A stretch of DNA of 64,000 bases from Rhabdophis nuchalis (GCA_039707465.1 CM077645.1:58095850-58159849); one strand, 5' to 3'. Positions 1 through 14,495 are shown, counted from the stretch's first letter. The notes: generated from the sequence alone by a model not told the origin. Program-made: numbers and translations.

Positions 1-191
1 TAACATTTGCATGAGTCCCATAAGATAAAGCATTTAAATCAGCACCTGGCCATTTTCTGAAAGCTTTCTTTTTTAAGCTTTTCTTTAAAGCTTAAAAAAA
101 TCTATTTAAGAAAGAACTTTCTCAAAGTTTGAAACTGAAATAACAGCAGCTCTGGAAGCTTTGTATTACAGTTCATGAATCCTGCAACCTG

Positions 192-210
192 AGATAATAG
201 ATAGATAGAT

Positions 211-284
<74 letters not shown>

Positions 285-442
285 GATAATGATGATGATG
301 ATGAAAAGAAGAAGAAGAAGAAGAAGAAGAAGAAGAAGAAGAAGAAGAAGAAGAAGAAGAAGAAGAAGAAGAAGAAGAAGAAGAAGAAGAAGAAGAAGAA
401 GAAGAAGAAGAAGAAGAAGGATAGATAGGCAGGCAGGCAGGC
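192..442. repeat. Compound microsatellite (GATA)n-(GAT)n-(GAA)n-(GGCA)n
   Basis: GATA repeats run from about 192 to 281, GAT/AAT repeats to 303, about 38 uninterrupted GAA units to 419, then a few AGGC units. The long poly-Ser translation on the minus strand is a by-product. Confidence 0.97.
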
Positions 443-1384
443 ATTAAGTCAAATAGACACATAATCACTGAAAATTACAATAGTACTTTAAAACATGTAT
501 TGGGAAATTTAACCATTAAGCACTGAATGTCATAAGAAAATTGACAGGGATATTACAGTAAACTAGAATTGATGATGTTCCATTCATAACAAACTGTATT
601 ATGTTTAGATTGGATTGGTGTTTATTTGTTGTGATGGAAATGGGACTAGCTGAGATAAAGCGGACAAAAGTAGACAATGAGATGGTACTACCTGAGATAA
701 AACAGGTATAGTCCTGCCAAAGACAGGAACTCACATCACCAGAAAGGAAAGTGAGGTAAAGCACAGACACATAAAGAGAAAAAAATCATACATAAAAAGG
801 AACAAAAATGCAAAGACCAAGATTATTTAGCTCAGTCGCTGTTTGGCAGTTAAACTGACATCAAAAGTAACAAACTGGAGATGGAAATAAACACAGAAAG
901 TTTTCTTCCTGAATGGATTTCAGTGACCCAAGAGATTAAACTATGTATCTCAATGCTACGAGTTTCCTGAGTTATTCTTGAAAGGGGATAAATTCTAATG
1001 ACTGTATTCCATCCTTGCAAAAGAGGCTTCTGTTTCTCAAGCTTCTTTTCTGTGTCTTTGACAATTTTTTTTTTGATAGTTACTGGTTTTGAACTTACGT
1101 TATTGTTGGAGGGGACAGAATGATGCTGATGTTGTTTTCTGTAGCCAATTTTCTACTATTTTGTATTCATCCCGATTGTCAGTATTTTGAATCTGAAATT
1201 GTCCATTGGGAAAAAAATAACTCATGACATTTTCCTCAACCACTTAACTGAAGTAGGGGAGCCAGATTATTTAATGAAAGTTAGAATAAGTAGCATACTT
1301 ACTGACCACCTTGTAAGGATGAAAATTTCACAGTTCAATCATGCTAATTCCTTTGGGTTTCTTTCTTTTTTGAAGGAAATTATT
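443..1384. other. AT-rich intron, nothing recognised
   Basis: No open frame with family resemblance, no inverted termini and no simple repeat longer than a short T-run. Confidence 0.5.
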
Positions 1385-1600
1385 TTCTACATCAAATTAA
1401 AAAGCAAAATGCTTCAGACTCTCATACTAATCATCCTTGCTTAATGACTGCTCTGTTTAGTGACTCTTTGAAGTTACAATGGCACTAAAAAGTAATTCTA
1501 TGACTAGTCCTTGCACATGTGACCAGTTCAGCATTTTGCAGTTATGTGATCAACATTTGTGCACTTTACAACTGGCTTCTGACATTCCCTCCCCACCTCA
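1385..1600 (+). mobile_element. Diverged copy of a squamate MITE (family H, 'TTAATGACTG' type)
   Basis: The order of short blocks (cttaatgactg, gtgactctttgaagttacaatggcact, cacatgtgacc, tatgtgatca) follows the better copies at 61195 and 52430. In good copies the ends are inverted repeats resembling TCAACTTAC. This copy is partial and decayed. Confidence 0.5.
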
Positions 1601-1613
1601 CTTACCTGCTTTC

Positions 1614-1661
1614 CAGCTCCATTCTCCTGTAAATAGGCAGCTCCATTCTCCTGCAAATAGG
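1614..1661 (+). repeat. Two-copy tandem repeat, 24-bp unit
   Basis: Units 1614-1637 and 1638-1661 begin CAGCTCCATTCTCCTG and end AAATAGG. They differ at one base (T/C). The second unit runs into the left arm of the adjacent hairpin. Confidence 0.9.
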
Positions 1662-1770
1662 CTGCCCCTGCCCCTGATGTGTCCCAGGCTCCCAGCTGAT
1701 CTTCTTTTGTTGTTTTGAAGAAAATCAGCTGGGAGCCTGGGAGACATCAGGGGCAGGGGCAGCCTATTTG
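1654..1770. repeat. Near-perfect inverted repeat, 47-bp arms, 23-bp loop
   Basis: Left arm 1654-1700 and right arm 1724-1770 are reverse complements with a single mismatch. The loop 1701-1723 can form a further short stem (CTTC with GAAG). The arms are GC-rich (GCCCCTGCCCCTGATG) in an AT-rich setting. I found no target-site duplication at its edges. Confidence 0.93.
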
Positions 1771-2606
1771 CCTATTCTCTGAACTACTCAAAAGTTCCAC
1801 TTTTGGTTCTCCAGAATCTGTCAGAACTGGCTGAATACCATCTCTGATGTAAACCTAAGTTACTAAGGTTTATTGCGTACTGATTAACATATAGATTGAG
1901 ACAATAGTTACCCACTTAGTATATGGGTATATGCTGATAATAGAACTGCCCAGAGAGTGCTGTATAGCACTATATAGCATATAAGTTTAAGTGCTATTGC
2001 CAATTCCATAAGTATAACGGTTATCAAAATTATAGATCATAGGCACAGGGTACCAATAAATATCACTCATGAGTTTTAGATATTTAGACATGTATCAGCT
2101 TGGTAACACATTCAAATATTAAATCCAAAGAAGTCAAATTTTGTTACATTTCCTAATCAAATGAGGAAATGAAGTAAATAGAAAACATCAATTATAGGTT
2201 TTGGGATTCAGATATGGTTCAGATATTCTTCTGACATAATTAAGAGGTTATCTAAAAGTGAATAATAATCTGGAAATAAGAGAAAAATAAAAAAACATTA
2301 TCTTTAAATTTAAAATATATTAATTTAAACTGTTGAATTTTTAAAAAATGCATAGTTTTTGTCTCCAGGTATTTTTTGGAAAGGAGTGTATTGATCCAGG
2401 CCTACAAAGGCAATCCTATAGTAATTCTTCCATGTAATAAAGAAACAAAATTCGTAAAGGCATCCTAAGCATAGCTTAGGAATGAGTGATGAATTTGTGC
2501 CAATGATTAAACATAACAGAAGGCATATAAAACTATATATTTAAACTATGCAACCTATTAAAGTAAACTCATAGATGACTCTCTCATCAACATCAGTATC
2601 ACTAAG
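1771..2606. other. AT-rich intron, nothing recognised
   Basis: No gene-like frame, RNA gene or intact repeat seen on either strand. Confidence 0.5.
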
Positions 2607-2614
2607 GGAGGAAG

Positions 2615-2851
2615 CAGAGGTTTGGACTGGTTCGGCCAAGTAGGTAGTAACTTGGCCGGCCACGCTCCTAAACTGGTTCTATCGGCAGTGCTGTAGACAC
2701 TGCCATCTTGTTTTTTGCTTCTGCACATGCGCAGAAGCATTTTTACCTACTGTGCATGTGTGCATTGTGCGCATGCGCACATCAAATGCACCAGCACCTG
2801 AAGTGCATCCCTGAGCGATCTGACAGTAGAAGAAACTGGAACCCACCCCTG
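2615..2851 (+). mobile_element. Non-autonomous hAT-like element, family A
   Basis: It begins CAGAGGTTTGGACTGG and ends GGAACCCACCCCTG, so the outer ends are imperfect inverted repeats starting CAG. It is flanked by a perfect 8-bp target duplication GGAGGAAG (2607-2614 and 2852-2859), the hAT hallmark. There is no transposase ORF. The interior holds the palindrome GTGCGCATGCGCAC at about 2768. Confidence 0.88.
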
Positions 2852-2859
2852 GGAGGAAG

Positions 2860-4030
2860 TGAAAGAAATATATTGTCACATGATGCAAATTGTGTCTCTG
2901 GTGTTCTTGCCTGACATAAGGAACACCCCTAATGTAGTTGGTTTCCAGAAGCTGTGAAAATCTGTCTTTTCCATCAAACACTGTGGCATAAAGGGAAGAA
3001 GGCCCAGCATTTTTAAAGTATTTTGGGAAGGTATTTTTATAACACTAATGGCACATTAGAGCTTTAATTTGTTTTTATTATTTTTGCATTTGCTAACCAC
3101 CTAGCACTGCTTTATACAATACTGCTGGCCATATTTTCTTTTTTAAATAAATAAATTCAGTCATTATTCTGGGTTTTTTTCTGCTTATGGATATCTATGT
3201 GGTTTATGCATTAACTGATATTTCTAGTAATATATGATTACCCTGGAGAAAATCAATCTATGTGGCCATTAAAGTCAACACAAGCTTGATGGCATATAAT
3301 CAATCAATATATCTATATTATTGTCATTACCATAATTCACCCGGCTATTAGAAATGGTTTGATAGTTACATATTTAGTATATGACTTCTAAATCAACACT
3401 GAGAATTTTCTTAGTGCTTTCCCCAGCCAAATATTGATTTCAGACAATGTTCCTAGTTTACTTAATTCATACAATTTCTTTTTCTTTTTATCCAACTATG
3501 TCTTATTTTCTTAGGGAAAAGATATTTATAGGCATATACAAATTTGGGGTATAAAAAGGGTAAAATAAAATGGCTTTATTTCTGCTATGATCCAACTTTA
3601 AATTTCAGAATATTTTTTAAATGTTATATGACCTTTTTTCTTAGCTCAGTAAAAAAATACAGTTTATTCAGGTTTTTTCCATGCTCTTTTATAATTTCTA
3701 AGTTATGATTCATGAAACCATGGATTTATTTGCTGGCTTTGGATATTGTATTAACCATGATTTATTTGGTTGGATTTGCACAACATATCAAGCCATAAAC
3801 TATGATTTACAAGCTACAATGGCAGACTTCACTGAACCACATTAATCATGAGTGTGATAGGATAAGCTAGCTACTCATGAATATGGACTTAAGAAGCATC
3901 TAGCAAAGATTGAAGACACAGCATCCCTCTTCTAGAACAATTATCCATGTTTTCATTGCATACAGAAAAAGAAGCAAAGAATCCTACCTTTCAATTGTAA
4001 AATTGAAGCTGTTTAATTGCCCAATTCCAG
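2860..4030. other. AT-rich intron, nothing recognised
   Basis: Only short A/T runs. No feature supported. Confidence 0.5.
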
Positions 4031-4034
4031 AAAA

Positions 4035-4145
4035 GAAGGAAAGGAAAGGGAGAAAAAAAGGAAAGGAAAGAAAAGGAAAAGGAAAGGAAAGGAAAGGAAA
4101 GGAAAGGAAAGGAAAGGAAAGGAAAGGAAAGGAAAGGAAAGAAAG
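4035..4145. repeat. (GGAAA)n microsatellite
   Basis: GGAAA units, irregular at first, then about 13 perfect units to 4141. Neighbouring lysine-rich and phenylalanine-rich ORFs are artefacts of this tract. Confidence 0.96.
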
Positions 4146-5183
4146 ATTAATGGGTCATCTGAGCCTAGGACTGGGAGCTGAAGTGATACAAAAATTCTAT
4201 GCATGCTGTTTATATGATCAAATAAATATTTCAGCTGGGCAGCTTCTTGCCTATAGTGGAAAACTGATTAGAAACAGACTAAAAAAATTAGCTAATGCTA
4301 GATTTCCTGATAAAGACTCCCTATAAAGTTACTAGAAAGCCTCAAGTTGAGACAATGGGATATGGAAGAGTTTCCGCAAATGGGAAAACAGTCTGCTCCC
4401 AAGAAGCATGGAGAGTCAGCATCACAAATAAGAAAACAAGATTTGTCTTCTGAGCTTTACCAGAGCCAAAGAAAATTGGTTAGCTGCCAAGGCAGATGAT
4501 GTCATGGGAACAGAACAGTGTAGCACTGATGCTAGATCAGTGCAACTGCTTTGTATACAGGGACCCAAGGATCATTCTTGATTATTCTCCTATTTCTTTT
4601 GTAGCAGTTACTCACCCCCCCCCCCCAAAAAAAAGGATTTTCTCAGAATGAAATAACTCATGGAGCCGCAGGATATGATAGACAATTTAAGTTGCAATAA
4701 GCAGCAAAGGATCAATTGTTTAGAAATGTGTTTAGCAATAATTTGGCAATTAGTAGCTAAGGATCGGCATTAGTATTCTCAGTTGCTCCATAGGATTATA
4801 TAAGAGCTTTTGATTTCACATGCTATTGTGAGTTTGGGGTGGTGCATTCAAACTGTGGAGATTGCAAAATAATGTGTGTTTTTGTTTTTTACTGAAAAGC
4901 CAAGCGCCAAAATATTACAAAACATTACAGGAGTGAATAGGGCACTATCCAGATAAGTAATCCAGTTGACAGCAACAAAACAAAATGTTAAAATTTCCTA
5001 AATTGTCCCAAGCTGAAGGATAATTCTGCACTGCAATATGGATTTCAGTTAAGTTATGGTCTTCAGTATTGTTGTTAGTTTGTCAAAAAACTTTGTGTTG
5101 TCATGCTGATCAAAGTATGTTGCTGAGAGAAAGTAATACACACTTTTTGCCCATTGTAGATAATTCCTTGCTTTAGCACATGC
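4146..5183. other. Intron, only a C-run/A-run
   Basis: A mononucleotide C tract followed by A (about 4614-4635) is the one notable item. Confidence 0.5.
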
Positions 5184-5310
5184 TGTCAAACTGGCGGTTC
5201 GTGGGCTGGATACATCATGTACAGGCCACACCAACACTGGCCCCGCAAAGGCAAAAAACATTGTGATATATCACAATCTGGCCCGTGACGTCATCAAGTT
5301 AGCAGGACAG
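5184..5310 (+). mobile_element. Decayed hAT-like fragment, family D
   Basis: GCTGTCAAACTGGCGGTTCGTGG resembles the left terminus GGTGTCAAACTCG of the element at 15977. The body has the usual 'gtgggctgga' and 'tctggccc' blocks. No right terminus or TSD is visible. Confidence 0.5.
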
Positions 5311-5567
5311 CTGGGATGACTTCAAGCCTTAAGGGGTTATATATTTTGGGGCCTACATTCCCAATATTCTTTGCTCCTCCATCCCAGGAACAAAGCCACA
5401 ATGAGGAAAGACAGCAAGACCTGGGAGGTAGATAAGGTTAGAGATTTTTCTTTTTAAAATTATTAAAAGAAAAATGTTAGGAGAAGATAATGTTTTGTTG
5501 GTAAGACCATCCAAATGGTTGGGTTTTTAAAATATGCCAGGAGATAGGTCAGAACTAGGTATAATAC

Positions 5568-5957
5568 CTAGCTATCTGCGGGATCGCATCATGCCCCATA
5601 CATCCCTGCGGCCGATTCGCTCCCACAGAGAGGGACTTCTCCGGGTGCCGTTCCACTAGGCTATGCCGGCGGGCCCGACCCTCTGGAATGACCTTCCCCC
5701 CGAAATCAGAACAACCACGGACCTTCGCTCTTTCCGGCAGAAACAAAAACACACTTCTTCTGCTTGGCCGGCCTAGGGTAATTTAAATTGTTTTTAATTG
5801 TTTTAGGGGTTTTTAGGGACAGTTTTAGTTTTATATGGGTTTTAACGCAGGGCCAGTTTAATTCGTTTTTAACTTTGTATTCTGTTTGTGGTTTTAATTG
5901 TATTTTTAATTTCCTGTGCCCCGCCTCGAGTCCCTTCGGGGAGAGAGAGCGGGTTAT
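5568..5957 (+). mobile_element. L2/CR1-group LINE, 5'-truncated 3' end (copy 1)
   Basis: It starts inside the C-terminal coding region. Its frame gives fragments of the LINE C-terminus (PHTSLRPIRSHREGLLRVP, then after a frameshift PTLWNDLPPEIRTTTDLRSF) and reaches the GLA/GLG-like end. The 3' UTR closes with the family hairpin CCTCGAGTCCCTTCGGGGAG and passes directly into the (AAT)n tract. The 5' junction lies next to the small palindrome CTAGGTATAATACCTAG. Confidence 0.88.
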
Positions 5958-6444
<487 letters not shown>

Positions 6445-6580
6445 GATAGGGCAGATGAGGGAACAGATGCAGTTGTTAAGCAAAACATCACATCACAGAG
6501 CCATTCAGTGATGGAAATTCTGCTTAGTCATGGTTGCAATTATTAAGTAAGTATTGCATAATCATTAGGTCATGCTTCCT
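6445..6580 (+). mobile_element. Possible decayed family H MITE
   Basis: Blocks such as cagttgttaagcaaaacatcac, gcttagtcatggttgcaattattaag and attaggtcatgctt recall the 'gttgttaagtgaatc' repeat. Ends are not defined. Confidence 0.35.
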
Positions 6581-9500
6581 CTGTCCCTGCGTCATCTCCC
6601 ACCCACTCACTTATCTCCCCCATCCCCATGCCTTTTGGCTATTCTACATTATGTTACCCATCCATACCTTTTTTCTCTTGTCATCCCCAAATACTCTTCA
6701 CCATCTAACCCAGGATCCAGGCATTGGATGAGGGGGCAACCCTGGAATGTGCACAGAAAGCACAGCAGTGTGGCAGAGCTTCTTTGCAAAAAAGTTATCA
6801 CAGGCCACGGAGGAAGCAACAGTATGGAGTCAATAAAAGAGGCAGAATGGTGGAATGGTGCAGATGGAGGATCTCATTGTCCACCATTGGCATGAGGAGA
6901 AGTAGCTCACATCATTATTTATTTAAAATATGCAATGTTACATTATCCAGGAGACTACAGTACTATTACAAAGTAGTTTGTCTACTTACAATTTCGAGTC
7001 TATTCTGTTCACACTCATGAGCTACCCAGAATGCACTACAGGGGGAGGATAGCTCCCTGCTGATAAGACTTCATGGCATCCTGCAGTGTAATCTTAGCCT
7101 TTTTCCACCACCAATGTCCTCTCATGTTTTGGCAGGTGTGGCACTGGTTGAATTCATACTGCTGCTCGAAGTCTCATTTTTCCCCACTGAAGTGGCACCT
7201 ATTTATCTATTTTTATGTAACATGATTTCAAACTTGTAGGTTGGGAGAAGCTGAAGCAAGTAAGATGAGTTCACTCTGCCACATGATGCTAAAACTCAAA
7301 CTGCCAGGGTACATACCTTCTCCAGAGTCATTAAGCTCCTGAGCCACTGTGCCTCTTTATTAGTTCACAGATCATGAACAACACAGTGGGAAACGGAGAT
7401 GGTGATAACTTCCTGGTGAAAGGTGATAGGTGTGTCAGAGGGAGGGTTGTATCTGGAGGAAGAAGAGGGATGAGTGCTTCCCAGAGGCACAACATGTGGT
7501 CTGAAAATCCTAGAAAAAATGTTTGGTTCCCTTTCTTTATAGTTTAGTTATTTCTAGGATAACAGAATGGATTGATGGATGCATGGATCGCATGCATGCA
7601 TGCATGCATGAATAGCATGTCTTATAGGAAATGGATCTTTTTCTGGCATGAAGATTCCTATCTATGTCATAAAATACTCCTAACAAAGTAACTCAGAGAA
7701 AACTTTATATCTAGTTTTGAACATGAGAATCAAATATTTATAGACTTTGCTGAGGATGTTTTGTTTGCTTCTATAACTCATCTCTTAATATCAAGAATAG
7801 AGATTTATATTTTCTCTATGAACTTTGGATTCACTGTGATGATCAATTTTTTTGTTAATAGATAAGCCCTATACCATTAGCACTATTTATCACCTGACAG
7901 CAAATCAATTGCATACCATCCAAGTGAAAGCTTTGCTTTCCCTCAATGTGAATATCAAGACAAATTAGATTGTGAGATTATGGCAATAATTTAGTATTGG
8001 TGTTCTATATGCCAATATAATAATTTAAACTAGTAAGCATTGGTTCACTTCTGAATTTTCTTAGTATTTGAAAGTATTTTCAGGTAATTTTAAAAGAAAG
8101 GTTTATTTATCTTTACCTAAATAAAGATAATCTGTGTTTATAGCTGAAGAGTTCTCATGTATTAGATATAGATAATGATTTATTCTGTAATCTTAGAGAC
8201 CTTCTGCCAATTTAATATACTGTATATATTCAAGGACTATATTTGATCTTGGGCCCTGTACTGAGGACACAATTCAGTCTTCAATCACCTTGTAGGGAGT
8301 TGGGTGACATAAATTAATTAATTAATTATTGTATATTTCATAGGTTGCACAACAGTGGCATTTGCTCAAATTTTACTCTTGTTTTTTGGGCACATTCTCA
8401 CAGTAAGTGGGAGCCCTATTTAAGATCTACTCCAGTTTTTTTTTTCTGTGCATCTCTTTCTGTGTGAAGTGATTTTATTGTTTAAACCTTGAAATTCTCC
8501 CAAGACCAAAGGGAGAAAAAAGCCTGTAATGTCTCAGCCTGCTAATACTGTCTGTTATCATTACTGCTTTCCACTTTTCTACCTCCATGGGATTTATATT
8601 TGTTAATTCCATATCCAGTCTTATAAGTATATTGTAAAATGAAATTTCTTTAAAGAAAAAGGCTATTCCATCCTGTTATTTCTAGTGCTGGTACTAATTA
8701 AAATCTACATAATAAATGAAAAAAGAAAATGATTAAACATAATAATAGTAACTAATACCATGAATTTATAGTAGCGGTCTCCTTCCTTTCCAGTAAAATT
8801 CTTGAAGCCTTCAATCAGTGTACGATACTATTACTTTATAATTTAAATTAAATTAAAAATAAATGCATTCAGCAAAGGAAAATATATTTTAACAATAAAA
8901 CTAAATATTGTGACGTTGCCAGAGTGCCTACTTTCATAAAGAGATGCTTAGACTGTTACGGATGAAATACTTTCCTTCTGTTCCTAAATCTGGGCTCAGT
9001 CAAAACAGCATATTAATTTAATGCAGTCTCACTCACATATGCAAAGTTCTATTTAAATGAGTTTTTTAGAGCTCAATAAAGTACATTGTTTAGTTGACTG
9101 ATCACAGAACTACAAACTGCGATACATTTGAATGACTTGAAAATGCACTCATTCTCCGTAGGTCTTCTAACTGGAGTTTCTATATTCATGAATTAGAAGT
9201 GTATTCATCTGCCAGCTTTTCCAATCCAGCAATATGTTTTTGTTCCTTCTGGGTAAAAAGATACAATTGATATGCTCCCTATCTGTGGCTATTGCAAATC
9301 TTGGAATCTTAGTAGACATATTTTCCTATAAATACATGAATGTTTTCAACATAAAGCAATCTTAAAGGTTGGAAATTCAAAGCGAACACATATCTATAGC
9401 TATTGCCAATTCTGGCTTTTAGGATTCTTCGCCTTCATAAGCTCTTTCCCCTTAATAGCAGTGTACTACTAATTTTCATAATGAAACAGTCCTCTTTAAA

Positions 9501-10117
9501 TACACTTTAGTCATTCTGTTCCATTGCACAATGAAGACCGATGTGATAAAGCATCTGATGAAATAGTTGAGCAAAACATGTCACAAATAAATGTGATTGC
9601 CTTCAGAGTATTTGGTTATTTGGTTACTTTTCTGTGAAAACTACAACTTCTTTCTGTAAGGATGTATTTTAAAAATGGCATTGTGGAAAATAAAAATACT
9701 AATTCTTTTCTAACCATTACATGGTTTTGTATAATGCTTTCATGGAACACAAACCATATCCTTTGTCATACTTTTATAAAATGAAAATGAATGAAAAATG
9801 AAAGAACTCTCATTGGATCAATCCTCAAAATTTGAGGATTAAACAAAATTCCTCAAATCACATTTGGTTCAACAAATTCTTCTGGTCAGAGAGGTAGAAT
9901 CAGTGACCTTACAAAGGTTGCTGAAGAAAATAGCCAGCATCTTCTATCAGTAGCTGTGCTGGCTAATGGGAATGGAATGCTTAATCCATCAGTATCAGAA
10001 GGTTACAGGTTTTTCAACCATCTTCTAAATTATTCTCAGCTTAATGGTGAGTTATTATTATTGAAATTCTGATATAGCTAATTACACAGTACAAAGATAG
10101 CAGAAGATTTTGATAAA
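6581..10117. other. AT-rich intron with a short (CATG)n run
   Basis: A CATG/GCAT tract lies at about 7586-7612 and an ATTA run near 8315. No other repeat, RNA gene or exon is supported. Confidence 0.5.
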
Positions 10118-10192
10118 TCCCTTGATGAGGGATTTATTAATCCGGAGAGGTGGAAGAAGCGTGGTCTTAGGGGTTTTTTAGTTGTTAGGTTA

Positions 10193-12789
10193 TTGTCTGT
10201 CTTAAGGGGTACCAGGGAGGGGGGAGGGTATAGATGCATAGAGATAGAGACGGAGAGAGAGGGCCAGGCCAGCAGACGACGGAAGGTAGCGGAAGGAGCC
10301 GTGAGTAGGGGGGAAATACGAGTCATCCCGTTAGAGGGCAATTCCATCCAAAAGGTCGTGGGGAGAGGCAGGTCCGAGGGGAGACAATTTCCATCCTCCC
10401 GGTTGAGGGCAAAGAACAGTTGGTTGCATACGGTGAAGTGCCACAACCCCCGCTTGCTAGGTGGTCAGGAAGTACAGAGCCAGGGCTTGCGGCTGATGTT
10501 TTGCAATGCCAGGTCCGTGGTCAACAAAGCCCCCCTCGTACATGACCTTGTGTCAGAGGAGGGGCCGGACCTGGCAGGAATAGCGGAGACCTGGTTGGGC
10601 CACGAGGGTGGACTCCCCCTCGTTGAAATGTGCCCACCAGGCTACCGCGCTTTTCATCAGCCTAGGGCCCTTGGCAGGGGTGGTGGGGTAGCGGTTATTG
10701 TAAAGGAAAGTCTTGAGCCGAGAGAGACCACTGTGCCACAGACTACCGGTTGTGAGTCCCTCTGCGTGAAGTGGGGCCTAGGGAGGCAGTTGGGCGTGCT
10801 GGTTATATACCTGGCTCCCCGCTATGTAGCAGCAGCCCTGCCCAAGGTCCTGGAGGTGATCGCTACGGTGGCAGTTGAGACCCCCAGACTTTTAGTCATG
10901 GGGGACTTTAATCTGCCATCGGTGGGCGAATCATCCGAGGTAGCTCGGGAGTTCATGGCTTCCATGACGGCCATGGACCTGACCCAACTAATTGTAGGCC
11001 CCACCCACGAGGGTGGACACACACCGGATCTCATCTTTGTCTCTGGCCAGTGGAAGAGTGATCTGGGTGTAGGGGATATAGTCATCACGCCCTTGTCATG
11101 GTCAGACCACTCACTTCTCCGGCTCGACTTTCCAACCGCCACCCCCCTCCGCGGGGAGGCGGAACCTGGGTCACCTATTTGGTTCCGCCCCAGGCGCCTG
11201 ATGGACCCGGATGGGTTCCAGACGGCGCTTGGGCCATTCCCTGTACCCCTGACCCGCGCCCCGATCGAGGACCTTGTGGCCACATGTTTATTGGACCCGT
11301 GTCCCTCCTGGCTTGTACTGGCATCCTGGGAGGTGACACGAGGCTGGCTCCAAGAGGTTATCAACGCATCCTTGAGTGAGGGTTCCTTGCCTGCCTCCCT
11401 AAAAGAGGCTATGGTGAGGCCCCTCCTCACGAAGCCCTCTTTGGATCCAGCTTTATTAACCATCGTCCAGTCTCCAACCTTCCCTTTCTGGCGAAGGTTG
11501 TTGAGAGTGTGGTGGCACAACAGTTTCCCCGTCACCTGGAGGAAGTTGAGTATCTAGATCCGCGCCAGTCCGGCTTTCGGCCCGGGCATAGCTCCGAGAC
11601 GGCATTGGTCACGTTGGTCGATGATCTCTGGAGGGCCAGGGATGGGGGTTGTTCCTCCATCCTGGTCCTATTAGACCTCTCGGCGGCTTTCGATACCATC
11701 GACCATGGTATCCTATTGCATCGGTTGGGGGCGTTGGGGGTGGAAGGCACCGTTTTACGGTGGTTCTCCTCCTACCTCTCTGGCCGATCGCAATTTGTGT
11801 TGCCAGGAGAGCAGAGGTCAACCTCGAGACCCCTCACATGTGGGGTGCCTCAGGGGTCGGTCCCCTCGCCTCTCCTGTTCAACACATATATGAAGCCGCT
11901 GGGTGAGATCATCCGTGGTTTTGGGGTAGAGTACCATCTCTACACTGATGATACTCAGCTGTATATATCTACCCCAAACCACCCCAACGATGCCGTAGCG
12001 GTGATGTGCCAGTGCCTGGAAGCCGTATGGATCTGGATGGGAAGTAACGGACTCAGGCTCAACCCGACCAAGACCGAGTGGCTGTGGTTTCCGGCTGCCC
12101 GATTCAACCAGCTAATTCCATCGCTGGCCATAGGGGACGAACATCTTACCCCTGTGGATGGGGCGCGCAACTTGGGTGTCCTCCTAGATGCCCGGCTGTC
12201 CATGGAAGATCAAGTGACAGCCGTGGCCAGGAGGGCGTTTTACCAGGTTCGCCTGGTTCGCCAGTTGCGCCCCCTATTGGATCGGGACGCCCTTCGCACA
12301 GTCACTCATGCTCTCGTGACATCCCGACTGGACTATTGTAACTCTCTCTACATGGGGCTCCCCTTGAGGTGCACCCGGAGACTGCAGATGGTCCAGAACG
12401 CAGCTGCGCGGGCAATCCTGGGTACCTCTAGGTTTACCCATGTAACACCTCTCCTGCGCGAGCTGCACTGGCTGCCTGTCGTCTTCCAGGTGCGCTTCAA
12501 GGTATTAATCATCATCTTTAAAGCGCTCCATGGCACGGGACCTAGCTATTTGCGGGATCGGTTCCTGCCTCATACATCCTCACGGCCGATCCGCTCCCAC
12601 AGAGAGGGACTTCTCCGGGTGCCGTCCACTAGACTTTGTCAGCGGGAGACGCCCAGGGGAAGGGCTCTCTCTGTGGCGGGCCCAGCCCTCTGGAATGACC
12701 TTCCCCCCGACATTAGAATGACCACGGACCTCCGCTCCTTCCGTCTAAAATTAAAAACATATCTTTTCTGCTTGGCCGGCCTAGGGTAG
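10193..12789 (+). pseudogene. Broken LINE ORF2: endonuclease + reverse transcriptase (copy 2)
   Basis: The first frame (10193-11557, 454 residues) carries the endonuclease: LMFCNARSVVNK near residue 101, ETWLG near 132, MGDFN near 236 and the SDH motif near 303, all expected for target cleavage. At about 11280 the frame passes in phase from EDLVA to TCLLDPCPSW, skipping the linker present in copies 3 and 4. At about 11455 a deletion of about 4 nt shifts the frame. The reading frame then continues in 11509-12789 with LLDLSAAFDTIDH, GVPQGS and the RT motif C, which here reads YTDD instead of YADD. The two frames overlap and the element cannot make one protein. It is a retrotransposon gene, not a host gene. 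Confidence 0.92.
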
Positions 12790-12968
12790 TCTCTCTCTAT
12801 GGGGTTTTAGTTGTTTAGTGGGAATTTTAGTCTAAAATGGGTATTTTAGCACAGGTACTGTTTAATTTGTTTTTAAGATGTTGTATATCTATTGTATATT
12901 TATGGTTTTTTAGTTTCCCTGTGCACCACTCCGAGTCCCTAAGGGGAGAGGGAGCGGTCAAGAAATTA

Positions 12969-14487
<1,519 letters not shown>

Positions 14488-14495
14488 ACTTAGAT

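Noticed and set aside
166..468. Poly-Ser ORF on the minus strand
   Set aside because: It is a translation of the GATA/GAA microsatellite.
3910..4326. 138-codon lysine-rich ORF and its phenylalanine-rich antisense
   Set aside because: Created by the GGAAA microsatellite; no domain or splice context.
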